From assembly GCF_050589825.1 (NCBI RefSeq), contig NZ_JBNGOZ010000005.1, positions 124,001 through 188,000 of the forward strand: 64,000 nucleotides of DNA, given 5' to 3'. The position numbers and the translations under genes are program-made. Positions 23,273-31,198 of this stretch are shown here, piece after piece. Within the stretch, counting starts at the first letter, position 1; every line of letters starts with the position of its first letter. Below the pieces are notes generated by a model, which saw only the letters and a list, made by a program, of their open reading frames with translations, made no database searches and was not told where the DNA came from. The stretch is from Carboxylicivirga longa. GTDB taxonomy: Bacteria; Bacteroidota; Bacteroidia; Bacteroidales; Marinilabiliaceae.

Positions 23273-25426
23273 ATGGATAAGATGAATACAATCATTCAAT
23301 ATATAAAAGATAATTACAAGCCGGTACTCATAACCCTGCTTATCGGTTTGTTGGTAGGATGGGCCATCGCACCATCAGGAAACAGCAGCACTCAGGGCGA
23401 TGCTCATGAGGCGCATCAGCACGAAAAAGAAACGGTATGGACCTGCTCTATGCACCCACAAATTAAACAGAATGAACCGGGTTTGTGTCCTATTTGCGCC
23501 ATGGACCTGATTCCTCTGGAAGGTATGGAGGCGGCAGAAGGCGCCGACCCCAATGAAGTGGTGATGACCGAAGCGGCGGCTAAACTGGCCGAGGTGCAAA
23601 CCAGCGTTGTGAAAAAAGGGAAGCCGGTGAAGGAAACCTATTTGCAAGGAAAGATAAGCGTGGATGAGCGCCGTATTGCTGAATTAACGGCTCGTTTTGG
23701 CGGGCGTATTGAAAAGCTCGACATCAATTTTACAGGGCAGAATGTGCGAAAAGGACAGAAGCTGGCCACCATCTATTCACCCGATCTGGTTAGCGCCCAG
23801 CGGGAATTGATTGAGGCTTTTTATGTGAAGGAAAGTAATCCTTCCTTATACCAGGCCTCGAAAGCTAAACTGCGCTCCTGGGATTTAACCGAAGCGCAAA
23901 TTGCCACCATCGAAAAAAGTGGCGAGCCGCAGGTCTATTTCGACATTTTATCACCCATATCAGGCACGGTGATGGCGCGTAATGTTGCGTTGGGCGACTA
24001 TGTGAAAGAAGGCGTACCCTTATTTCAGGTGGTGGACCTCAGACGCGTATGGGCACTGTTTGATGCCTATGAATCTGATTTGCCATGGGTAAATAAAGGG
24101 GATAAGGTAAGGTTTACCCTCGAAGCGTTGCCGGGAGAAACGTTTACGGCTAAAGTGAGCTATGTGGATCCAATGATTGATGCAACAACACGCGTGGCTA
24201 AAGTGCGCGTTGAGGTGGATAATAGCCGTTTGCAGTTAAAGCCGGAGATGTTTGCCAATGCGGTTTTAGAAACGCGCCTGTCTGATGAGGATATGATGGT
24301 AATACCCAAATCAGCAGTGCTATGGACCGGTAAGCGCGCGGTGGTTTACACCAAGGTTAAGGAGCGCGAAACCCCTACCTTTTTGTTCAGGGAAATTATC
24401 CTTGGACCTGATGCCGGTGAGTTTTATGTCGTTAAAGAGGGCTTAGCGGTAGGCGAGGAAATTGCTACCAACGGTGTGTTTAAAATTGATGCATCGGCGC
24501 AGCTCATGGGCTTGAAGAGCATGATGAATGCGCCGGATACCCAAAATAAGCAGACGGCCAGTTTTAAGGTAGCCGGTAATTGCGATATGTGTAAGGAACG
24601 GATCGAAAATGCAGCCCTGTCTTTGTTTGGCGTGGTAAGTGCCCAGTGGTCGGCCGATGCCCAGCAGGTGGAAGTAGTATTTGACTCAGAACATACCGAT
24701 GTGGATGCCATTCAAAAGGCCATTGCGCAGGTGGGTCACGATACTGAAAAATATAAAGCTGATGATGCCGTTTATGAATCCTTACACAGTTGTTGCCTGT
24801 ACGAGCGGTTGGATCAGCAAGCAGTAGTCAAGTCATCCACCAGCCCATCGAAAGAAGCTAAGCATGCCATGGTGAAAGTAGCGGGTAACTGTGGCATGTG
24901 TCAGGAGCGTATTGAAAAGGCCGCCCTGTCGGTTGAAGGCGTGACATCAGCCAAATGGGATAAGGCTACTAAAATGCTGCACCTGAACTATGGTGGCCAA
25001 GCCACAGTGGATGCGGTTGAAAAAGCCATTGCAGCTGTGGGGCACGATACAGAGAATCATAAGGCTGCTGATGAGGTGTATGATAACTTGCCTGGCTGTT
25101 GTCAATATGAACGGCTGGATCAGCAGGCTGTTATAAAGTCATCAACCAACCAATCGAAAGCGGCCAAGCACGCCATGTTTAAGGTGGCGGGTAACTGTGG
25201 CATGTGTCAGGAGCGCATTGAAGGGGCAGCAATTTCAGTAGAGGGCGTGACGTCAGCCAAATGGGACAAGGCTACTAAAATGCTTCACCTGAACTATGGT
25301 GGCCAAGCCACAGTGGATGCGGTTGAAAAAGCCATTGCAGCCGTGGGGCACGATACAGAGCACCACAAAGCCGATGATGAGGTGTACGACAACCTGCACA
25401 GTTGCTGTCAGTACGAGCGCTTTTAG
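23273..25426 (+). CDS. CusB-type efflux adaptor with N-terminal metal-binding domain and three C-terminal HMA-like domains
   Basis: Periplasmic membrane-fusion subunit joining the RND pump to the TolC channel. It has 717 residues: a membrane anchor (15-34); a His-rich linker; a heavy-metal-binding domain at 53-84 (VWTCSMHPQIKQ, CPICAMDLIPLEG); then the barrel-sandwich/lipoyl and beta-barrel core to about residue 415 (LDINFTGQNVRKGQKLATIY, ISPISGTVMARNVALGDYV-type segments). The C-terminus is unusual. Three HMA-like units start near residues 431, 534 and 636 (period 102-103), each with GNCxMCxERIE and a closing CCxYER motif, joined by near-identical linkers (LDQQAVxKSST). Adaptors normally end after the membrane-proximal domain. 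The tail may pass metal directly to the pump or channel (inference). Confidence 0.92.
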   Translation: MDKMNTIIQYIKDNYKPVLITLLIGLLVGWAIAPSGNSSTQGDAHEAHQHEKETVWTCSMHPQIKQNEPGLCPICAMDLIPLEGMEAAEGADPNEVVMTEAAAKLAEVQTSVVKKGKPVKETYLQGKISVDERRIAELTARFGGRIEKLDINFTGQNVRKGQKLATIYSPDLVSAQRELIEAFYVKESNPSLYQASKAKLRSWDLTEAQIATIEKSGEPQVYFDILSPISGTVMARNVALGDYVKEGVPLFQVVDLRRVWALFDAYESDLPWVNKGDKVRFTLEALPGETFTAKVSYVDPMIDATTRVAKVRVEVDNSRLQLKPEMFANAVLETRLSDEDMMVIPKSAVLWTGKRAVVYTKVKERETPTFLFREIILGPDAGEFYVVKEGLAVGEEIATNGVFKIDASAQLMGLKSMMNAPDTQNKQTASFKVAGNCDMCKERIENAALSLFGVVSAQWSADAQQVEVVFDSEHTDVDAIQKAIAQVGHDTEKYKADDAVYESLHSCCLYERLDQQAVVKSSTSPSKEAKHAMVKVAGNCGMCQERIEKAALSVEGVTSAKWDKATKMLHLNYGGQATVDAVEKAIAAVGHDTENHKAADEVYDNLPGCCQYERLDQQAVIKSSTNQSKAAKHAMFKVAGNCGMCQERIEGAAISVEGVTSAKWDKATKMLHLNYGGQATVDAVEKAIAAVGHDTEHHKADDEVYDNLHSCCQYERF
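24566..25423 (+). repeat. Three tandem HMA-domain coding repeats
   Basis: Tandem units begin at 24566, 24875 and 25181, about 306-309 bp apart. Units 2 and 3 are nearly identical over long stretches (for example the segment encoding KATKMLHLNYGGQATVDAVE), while unit 1 is clearly diverged. This indicates one old and one recent duplication inside the adaptor gene. Confidence 0.9.
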
Positions 25427-25460
25427 AAAAAAATATAGCTGTTAAAAATTGAGATTAACG

Positions 25461-25509
25461 CCAGGTACGCAAAGCTTAATTGTTATAGATAAGCTCAAAG
25501 CGTGCCTGG
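25461..25509. terminator. Hairpin between the efflux operon and the convergent GLPGLI gene
   Basis: CCAGGtACGC (25461-25470) pairs with GCGTgCCTGG (25500-25509), one mismatch in ten. An inner AGCTTA/TAAGCT pair extends the stem. The T-run is weak, so it may be a bidirectional terminator or a rho-dependent end. Confidence 0.5.
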
Positions 25510-25550
25510 TATTATTAGGTTTTATGCGGCTAAATATAATTCAGCCTGTC

Positions 25551-25574
25551 CTTTATCCTTAATTAAGGATAAAG
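25551..25574. repeat. Perfect 24-bp palindrome over a stop codon
   Basis: CTTTATCCTTAA is followed directly by its reverse complement. The GLPGLI gene's stop codon (25559-25561) lies inside it. With no loop it is better explained as a protein-binding site than as an RNA hairpin, or as chance constrained by the coding end. Confidence 0.75.
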
Positions 25575-26296
25575 CGGTTTTCGGGAATGATTACCTCCAC
25601 CCGTGGTGCTTTGTTGTTTTTTGGAGCGGGGCGATTTTGCTGTTTGGCTCTTTTGTTGCGAATTTTAATTACCTCTTTGCGGTAGGCCTTATAGTCTTTA
25701 CAAAAGGCATTATAGCTGCCAGCTTCATTATGCTCAAAAGGATTGTACAAGGCTTTCTCTGTTTCGTATATCTCAAGGGATTTGGCCTGATAGAGCAGCA
25801 CATCATCTACTGAAGCAACCTTAAGGATGACGCCGGGCAGGCCATGGAATTTCCAGGGGGCTGCCGTAAAGGGCAGATCAGTGGTGTAGTAGGCTTTGTA
25901 TTCGCGCCCCCTGAACTCGGCAAAGGCTGTTTTGCAGGGGTAATCCAGTAGGGTGTCGCACTCCTCGGTTGTGTGCCAGTTAAAAAGGTCAAGGCCTTCT
26001 TCAATGATGTAAATATCACGCCCAAGGCTTTCATCATAAACCATTGTGCCTTTGTTGTAATCCTTAAATAGCAGGGTTGAATCCGTAGTGGCTTTGTAGC
26101 GGATATTGCGTGCAGAGCCACTTTTGGTCAAGCGGATGGTATAGCTTAATACCTGCTTGTTGTTGGCAATCAGCTCCATGTCGTAGGTATTGGGCTTTGC
26201 ATGATTGATGTAGTCATAGCAGATTTTCAGCTCTTTGTGTTGGGCATTCAGGAGCAGGGGCAGAAGGATGATGAGCGATGTAAATAGTGACTTCAT
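25559..26296 (-). CDS. GLPGLI family protein
   Basis: Secreted or periplasmic protein of 245 residues (signal MKSLFTSLIILLPLLLNAQ). It carries the family signature near two thirds of the way along: FTAAPWKFHGLPGVILKVAS, preceded by AFAEFRGREYKAYYTTDLPF. GLPGLI proteins (TIGR01200) are abundant in Bacteroidetes and of unknown function, though often found near TonB-dependent receptors or metal genes. The C-terminus is strongly basic (KIRNKRAKQQNRPAPKNNK). It converges on the metal efflux operon without sharing its direction, so no functional link is implied. Confidence 0.85.
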   Translation of the reverse strand: MKSLFTSLIILLPLLLNAQHKELKICYDYINHAKPNTYDMELIANNKQVLSYTIRLTKSGSARNIRYKATTDSTLLFKDYNKGTMVYDESLGRDIYIIEEGLDLFNWHTTEECDTLLDYPCKTAFAEFRGREYKAYYTTDLPFTAAPWKFHGLPGVILKVASVDDVLLYQAKSLEIYETEKALYNPFEHNEAGSYNAFCKDYKAYRKEVIKIRNKRAKQQNRPAPKNNKAPRVEVIIPENRFILN

Positions 26297-26682
26297 TAGT
26301 GCGAAAAGAGTTATTCATGTAACATAAAAGTAATGCTTCTTTAGGAAGGTTGGCTTTCTGTAATTAATACGCAATGAAGTAAAAATGTTACGCTAAAAAG
26401 GAGAAAAAATAAATTACTGATTTCAAGGGTATTTATTATTAGTGGCTTGCGTATGTCAAGTTCGTTTAGTTGTAGTCAGGTTTTATTTATATATGTTAAT
26501 TATGGCCGTTGTTGTGTATTGTCCATTTAATGAGCTCTTTACATTAAGTCAACGTAGTTAAAGTGAGGTGGCAAGTAGGTGATGAAGTACTTCTTTTTTA
26601 CCCATTGCCGAACACCATCTGTAGTTTTGATGCCGACAATTAAGTCACTAATAAAATCAGTTTAATCCTAAAACTACAAGAC
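26297..26682. other. 386-bp intergenic region, divergent promoters
   Basis: I see no gene here. It is the shared upstream region of the GLPGLI gene (minus) and the T9SS protein gene (plus). It contains a 10-bp palindrome GAAGTACTTC at 26584-26593 and a -7 box at 26622-26629. Confidence 0.6.
26622..26629 (+). promoter_or_regulatory. -7 box upstream of the T9SS beta-sandwich protein gene
   Basis: TAGTTTTG matches TAnnTTTG, 53 bases before the ATG at 26683. The best -33 candidate is TTTA at 26597-26600, 21 bp upstream, adjacent to the palindrome GAAGTACTTC. Confidence 0.4.
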
Positions 26683-27972
26683 ATGAACAAGCTTTACACT
26701 TTTTTTGTAATTTCAATGTTCGCTGCCTCAATGGCGTCGGCTCAGAGTACACACACTATCGATTTCGAACCTGACGGAATTGGTGCCGATTGGAATTGGG
26801 TAGTAACCGAAAATGGAGATAATCCCGCGCTTGAATTTGTTACGAATCCGGATGCTTCCGGTATTAATACATCGGCTACTGTTGCCAAATTTACTGCAAA
26901 ACAAAGCGGAAATGCATGGGCACTTTTCTTTACTTCTGACAACGGGGAGTTTACCATTGATGCCAACAATGCTATAGTAAAAATGATGGTTTACAAGGCA
27001 AGTTCTTATGATGTTGCCTTTAAGATTGAAGGGGGAAGTGCAAAAGAAATACGGCTTACTTATCCTGAAAATTCTGCTAGTAAATGGGTGGAGCTAACAT
27101 TTGATTTCTCAAGTGAGATTGGTAAAACCTTCAATAAATTGGTTATTATTCCTGATTTTGATACGAGAAGTACAGATAATGAGATTTTTATTGATAATAT
27201 TCAGGTGCCCGATGGTGTTGTTGCCGGTCCATTAAACGCGCCATCAGTGGCGGCAGCTAATCCTACATACGATCAGGCTAATGTGAAGGCGATTTACAGC
27301 GATGCGTATGCAGCACCGGGTAATCCTAACTATAACCCGGGATGGGGACAAGCAACTGCCATGTCGTTTGTTGATATTGATGGTAATCAAACCATTAAAT
27401 ATGAGGGGTTAACCTATCAGGGCAATACCTTTGATGCTATGGATGTATCAGGTATGGACTACCTGCACCTTGATGTATGGACACCGGATGGAACTTTGTT
27501 AAGAGTATCGCCGATAAATACCTCAGTAGGACAGGAAGCGGCTTATAATTTTGGAACATTAGCGCTCGAAACATGGATGAGTATTGATATCCCTTTGAGT
27601 CATTTTACAGATGCCAACCCTGCCTTTAGCTTGGCCGCTGTTGATCAATTAAAATTTGACTCACAGCTTACCGGCGGTGAGCCGTTTAACTTGGGTACTT
27701 TTTATATTGACAATATCTATTTCTATAAGTCAACAGCCACCGCTATTGATGGCCATCAGCAAAGCAAGCTGAGAGCTTTTCCAAATCCCGTTGAAGATGT
27801 GCTTCATATAGAGGGGCTTGCTGACTCTACATTGGTTGAGTTGTATAGTGTAACAGGGAGTTTACTCAAGAGTGTACCTGTTACAGGAGGCTCCATCTCT
27901 GTGGCAGAGCTAAACAAAGGCGTGTACTTTATTAAAGCCGCTAATCAAACCATTAAAATTATTAAAAAGTAA
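26683..27972 (+). CDS. T9SS-secreted protein with two beta-sandwich (carbohydrate-binding-like) domains
   Basis: Secreted surface protein of 429 residues: signal peptide (MNKLYTFFVISMFAASMASA), two similar beta-sandwich domains (about 22-180 and 185-355), each ending in the xxFIDNI / FYIDNIYFY pattern typical of galactose-binding-like and CBM folds, then a type A T9SS sorting domain (about 360-429: LRAFPNPVEDVLHIEG, ending KAANQTIKIIKK). Glycan binding is inferred from the fold pattern only. No SusC/SusD or glycoside hydrolase gene is beside it. The next gene is a membrane sensor-regulator, and a terminator hairpin lies between them. Confidence 0.85.
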   Translation: MNKLYTFFVISMFAASMASAQSTHTIDFEPDGIGADWNWVVTENGDNPALEFVTNPDASGINTSATVAKFTAKQSGNAWALFFTSDNGEFTIDANNAIVKMMVYKASSYDVAFKIEGGSAKEIRLTYPENSASKWVELTFDFSSEIGKTFNKLVIIPDFDTRSTDNEIFIDNIQVPDGVVAGPLNAPSVAAANPTYDQANVKAIYSDAYAAPGNPNYNPGWGQATAMSFVDIDGNQTIKYEGLTYQGNTFDAMDVSGMDYLHLDVWTPDGTLLRVSPINTSVGQEAAYNFGTLALETWMSIDIPLSHFTDANPAFSLAAVDQLKFDSQLTGGEPFNLGTFYIDNIYFYKSTATAIDGHQQSKLRAFPNPVEDVLHIEGLADSTLVELYSVTGSLLKSVPVTGGSISVAELNKGVYFIKAANQTIKIIKK

Positions 27973-28326
27973 TTTGCTGATTTAGTTTATGTTTCACCAT
28001 CTCATGCAAACCGTCCAATCGTCTGGGCTGGTGAAATACTTTTAGCAACAAGGGGGAAGGCGAATTCATAAGATTGAAAAGTCATGAATGAGCCATCCCT
28101 TTTAGTTTCTCATTGGTGGTGTGGCTGTATATTGATTGATATATAGGCAATCGCCCGGATTTATCATGCCGCATTGTGTTTATAACAGAAGTTCATGAGT
28201 ATAATACTTATGGGCTTCTGTTATATTTTTATATATTTAATGCAAAAGCGAAAACATAATAGGCTTTAAGTAGATTAGCCTTTGAAAACGAAACGCATCA
28301 CTTAACCTGTAAATCGTTCATATCGT
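27973..28326. other. 354-bp intergenic region
   Basis: No gene seen. It holds the terminator hairpin at 28181-28225 and the unresolved promoter of the regulator gene at 28327. A TTTG at 28281-28284 preceded by TAGCC is close to, but not, a -7 box (spacing off by one). Confidence 0.6.
28181..28225 (+). terminator. Terminator downstream of the T9SS beta-sandwich gene
   Basis: TATAACAGAAG pairs perfectly with CTTCTGTTATA (11 bp), with further inner pairing (AGTAT/ATACT), followed by TTTTTATAT. It lies about 210 bases past the stop, implying a long 3' UTR or a small RNA in between. Confidence 0.7.
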
Positions 28327-31173
28327 ATGAAAGGAATCATCTCCTTGGTATTGGTATTCGGAAACTTGATGTTGTCAGCGCAAACCTTCACTGGTGGAAT
28401 CCCATTTATCACTAATTATTCTGAGAAGGATTTGAAGGTATCCACTGTCAATTATGGTATTATTCAGGATAACAGAGGACTGCTGTACTTTGCCAATGAG
28501 TACGGTATTCTGGAGTTTGATGGTAGTGACTGGAACATTGTTACAGCAGTATCAAATCATTCCAATATCAAGTCACTGGCCATTACCAAAAACAACCGAA
28601 TATATGCCGGTGCACAGGGCGATTTTGGATACGTTGATTATCAGAAGGATAATGGACTGGTCTTTCGTTCGCTGCTTGATTTAGTGCCGGTAGAATACCG
28701 TGACTTCAATGATGTGTGGAATATTGTGTTGCATAATAATGAAGTGTATTTTCACACATGGCGGGCTATCTATAAGTATAGTGGCGATGATATTACTGTA
28801 ATAAAAACGGGCCATAAGATCAAAGGCCTTTTTAAGGTCAGAGATCAGGTGTTGATGCACGATGAATTTGGTTTACACCGTAAAACTAATAACGGTTTTG
28901 AAAGGCTGTCAGGATCAACGCCCTTAAGTAATGAAGAGCTTAGGTTTATCCTGCCAATAAATGAAAATGATCTCTTAGTAGCTACACTTGCCGGTGGCTT
29001 ATTTTTATTGGCCAATCATAATTTACAGCCATTCCACACAGAACCACAAATTGATTTTAAAAGCATTGGCTTATCCACAGGTCATGTGCGTAAAAATGGC
29101 GATTTTGTTATCGGTACCCATAAAGCCGGTGTTTACATTCTGAATAATAAAGGTTCCGTTGAAACACAATTAACCAAAGCGGAAGGTCTGCAAAACAATG
29201 CGATTCGGGGTTTATATACCGATATCCACAATAACCTGTGGGTAACCCACAAAACAGGGATTGATATGGTTGAGCTATCAACACCTTTGTGCCAAATAAA
29301 GCCCAATACCGAGGAGCCAATAGGTGTTTATTCAATTTTAGAACATGAAGGCTATAGGTATTATGCCACCCACGAAGGGCTGTTAAAGCAATCGCTGGTG
29401 TCAGGATCCGATCAGTCATTTAAGAGAGTTAAGGGCAGTATTGACATTAACTGGAGCCTGAGCAAATGGGAGGATATTGTTGTATTGGCGCATGCCAAAG
29501 GATTTTCGCAACTGCTTAATGGGGAGCTTATTTCGATTTATGGCGGCGAAGGTTGCTGGCTGATTAAGGCTTTGCCACAACATCCGGGTTATTTTATCGG
29601 AGGCACGTATCAAGGGCTTGTGTTGCTTAAAAAGGAAGGTGAGCAACTGCGCTTCGTTAACAGGATCAAAGGGTTTAATGAATCAAGCAGAGTAGTGGAA
29701 ATAGCTGATAATGGCGAAATATGGGTCGCTCATGGCTATCGTGGAATATACAGGTTGGTGCTGAATAGTTCATTGAATGCGATTGCACAGCGGTCGTTTT
29801 ATGACCATTCAAAAGGATTGCCGTCGCACATGTTTAACACCGTTTTTAAGCTTAATCAAGCCTTGGTGTTTGGCACGCTGGTGGGTTTCTATCACTACGA
29901 TGCATCAGCCGATTCAATGATAATGAATAAAGAACTGACTGATTGGATAGGGTATGAGCAAGGGCGTTTGGTAAAAGAGGATCCTAAGGGAAATGTATGG
30001 TTTGTATCGGGCAATAAATCAGGTGTTATTGAAAAGCACCCCGATGGTAGCCAAACGGTGACAAGCAATCCCTTTAACAAGTTAAATGAATATTATATTC
30101 CGGGATTTGAAAACATCTACTTCTCAGATAAGCAAAAGGTTTACATTGGCACTAAAGATGGTGTTATTGTTTATGATGCGGCATTAGAAGTAAATAAGCC
30201 GGCCAATTTCAAATGTTTATTGCGTTCGGTGAAAAATGGGAGTGGTGAAAATGTACTGTACGACGATAATATTGAATTTCTGTGCGATACCCTTATGGGG
30301 CAGGATATACAACTCTTGTATAAGGAAGTTAAAAACAATAGTCTGACCTTTAGTTTCTCTGCCGGTTATTATGAAAATACTAAAAACATCCGATTTAAGT
30401 ATTACCTGCAAGGGTATGACAGCGACTGGTCTGAATGGGAGGATATCAGATACAAGGAGTATACAAACCTAAAAGAAGGTGATTACGTGTTTCGTTTGAA
30501 GGCCATTAATATTTATGGCGCCGAAACGGACGACATCATCTGCCGTTTTAGCATATTGCCTCCCTGGCACCGAACTATTTATGCCTATGCGGGATATACT
30601 GTGCTTTTTATATCCATCTTTTACATGGTAATGAAGGTAAGAGACAGACGAGCCAGGGTTGAGAAACAGCGCTATATTGAAAAGCAAGAACGTATTCGAA
30701 AAATAGAGCAGGCGGCCTATCAGGAGGAAAAATTAAGAAATGAACTCCAAAGTAAAAACAAAGAGCTGGCAGCCATTGCTATGAAAACGATTTGTAAAAA
30801 TGAAAAGCTGGTTGATTTACAGGCTCGCATCATCGCCATTAAAGAAGACGCCACCAAGCAGCTTGAGCAAAAACTATGCGATTTGCTGGGTTTTATTGAA
30901 CGTGAGATTTCTAATGATGATTGGGATGATTTTGAATTGCGCTTTGATTTAGCGCATAATAATTATATCAAGAAATTAAAGGAAGAATTTGCTGCGCTCA
31001 CGCCTCATGACCTGAAAATATGTGCTTATCTAAAGATGAATTTGAGCAGCAAGGAAATAGCACAACTACTCAATATGTCTGTTAGGGGTGTTGAGAATGC
31101 ACGGTATCGGGTGCGGAAACGGCTGGGTTTAGACTCATCAGTCAATCTAACTGATTGGTTAATGAGTCGATAG
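28327..31173 (+). CDS. Membrane sensor: periplasmic propeller, YYY domain, TM helix, LuxR-type HTH
   Basis: One-component transmembrane regulator of 948 residues. In order: signal peptide (MKGIISLVLVFGNLMLSA); two-component-regulator-type propeller repeats to about residue 650 (IIQDNRGLLYFANEYGILEF, LYTDIHNNLWVTHKTGIDMV); a Y_Y_Y domain (FSFSAGYYENTKNIRFKYYL, YTNLKEGDYVFRLKAINIYG); one membrane helix near 750-770; a coiled coil (about 775-860); and a C-terminal LuxR/GerE HTH (LTPHDLKICAYLKMNLSSKE, MSVRGVENARYRVRKRLGL). It has no histidine kinase or receiver, unlike hybrid two-component systems with the same periplasmic part. Ligand binding outside would act directly on DNA binding inside. The adjacent T9SS protein is a plausible target. 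Confidence 0.9.
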   Translation: MKGIISLVLVFGNLMLSAQTFTGGIPFITNYSEKDLKVSTVNYGIIQDNRGLLYFANEYGILEFDGSDWNIVTAVSNHSNIKSLAITKNNRIYAGAQGDFGYVDYQKDNGLVFRSLLDLVPVEYRDFNDVWNIVLHNNEVYFHTWRAIYKYSGDDITVIKTGHKIKGLFKVRDQVLMHDEFGLHRKTNNGFERLSGSTPLSNEELRFILPINENDLLVATLAGGLFLLANHNLQPFHTEPQIDFKSIGLSTGHVRKNGDFVIGTHKAGVYILNNKGSVETQLTKAEGLQNNAIRGLYTDIHNNLWVTHKTGIDMVELSTPLCQIKPNTEEPIGVYSILEHEGYRYYATHEGLLKQSLVSGSDQSFKRVKGSIDINWSLSKWEDIVVLAHAKGFSQLLNGELISIYGGEGCWLIKALPQHPGYFIGGTYQGLVLLKKEGEQLRFVNRIKGFNESSRVVEIADNGEIWVAHGYRGIYRLVLNSSLNAIAQRSFYDHSKGLPSHMFNTVFKLNQALVFGTLVGFYHYDASADSMIMNKELTDWIGYEQGRLVKEDPKGNVWFVSGNKSGVIEKHPDGSQTVTSNPFNKLNEYYIPGFENIYFSDKQKVYIGTKDGVIVYDAALEVNKPANFKCLLRSVKNGSGENVLYDDNIEFLCDTLMGQDIQLLYKEVKNNSLTFSFSAGYYENTKNIRFKYYLQGYDSDWSEWEDIRYKEYTNLKEGDYVFRLKAINIYGAETDDIICRFSILPPWHRTIYAYAGYTVLFISIFYMVMKVRDRRARVEKQRYIEKQERIRKIEQAAYQEEKLRNELQSKNKELAAIAMKTICKNEKLVDLQARIIAIKEDATKQLEQKLCDLLGFIEREISNDDWDDFELRFDLAHNNYIKKLKEEFAALTPHDLKICAYLKMNLSSKEIAQLLNMSVRGVENARYRVRKRLGLDSSVNLTDWLMSR

Positions 31174-31198
31174 CTGATGTTTATACCCGATTTCTATG

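Noticed and set aside
24566..25423. CRISPR-like array
   Set aside because: The roughly 306-bp periodic repeats are in-frame HMA domain duplications inside one gene, without short repeats or unique spacers.
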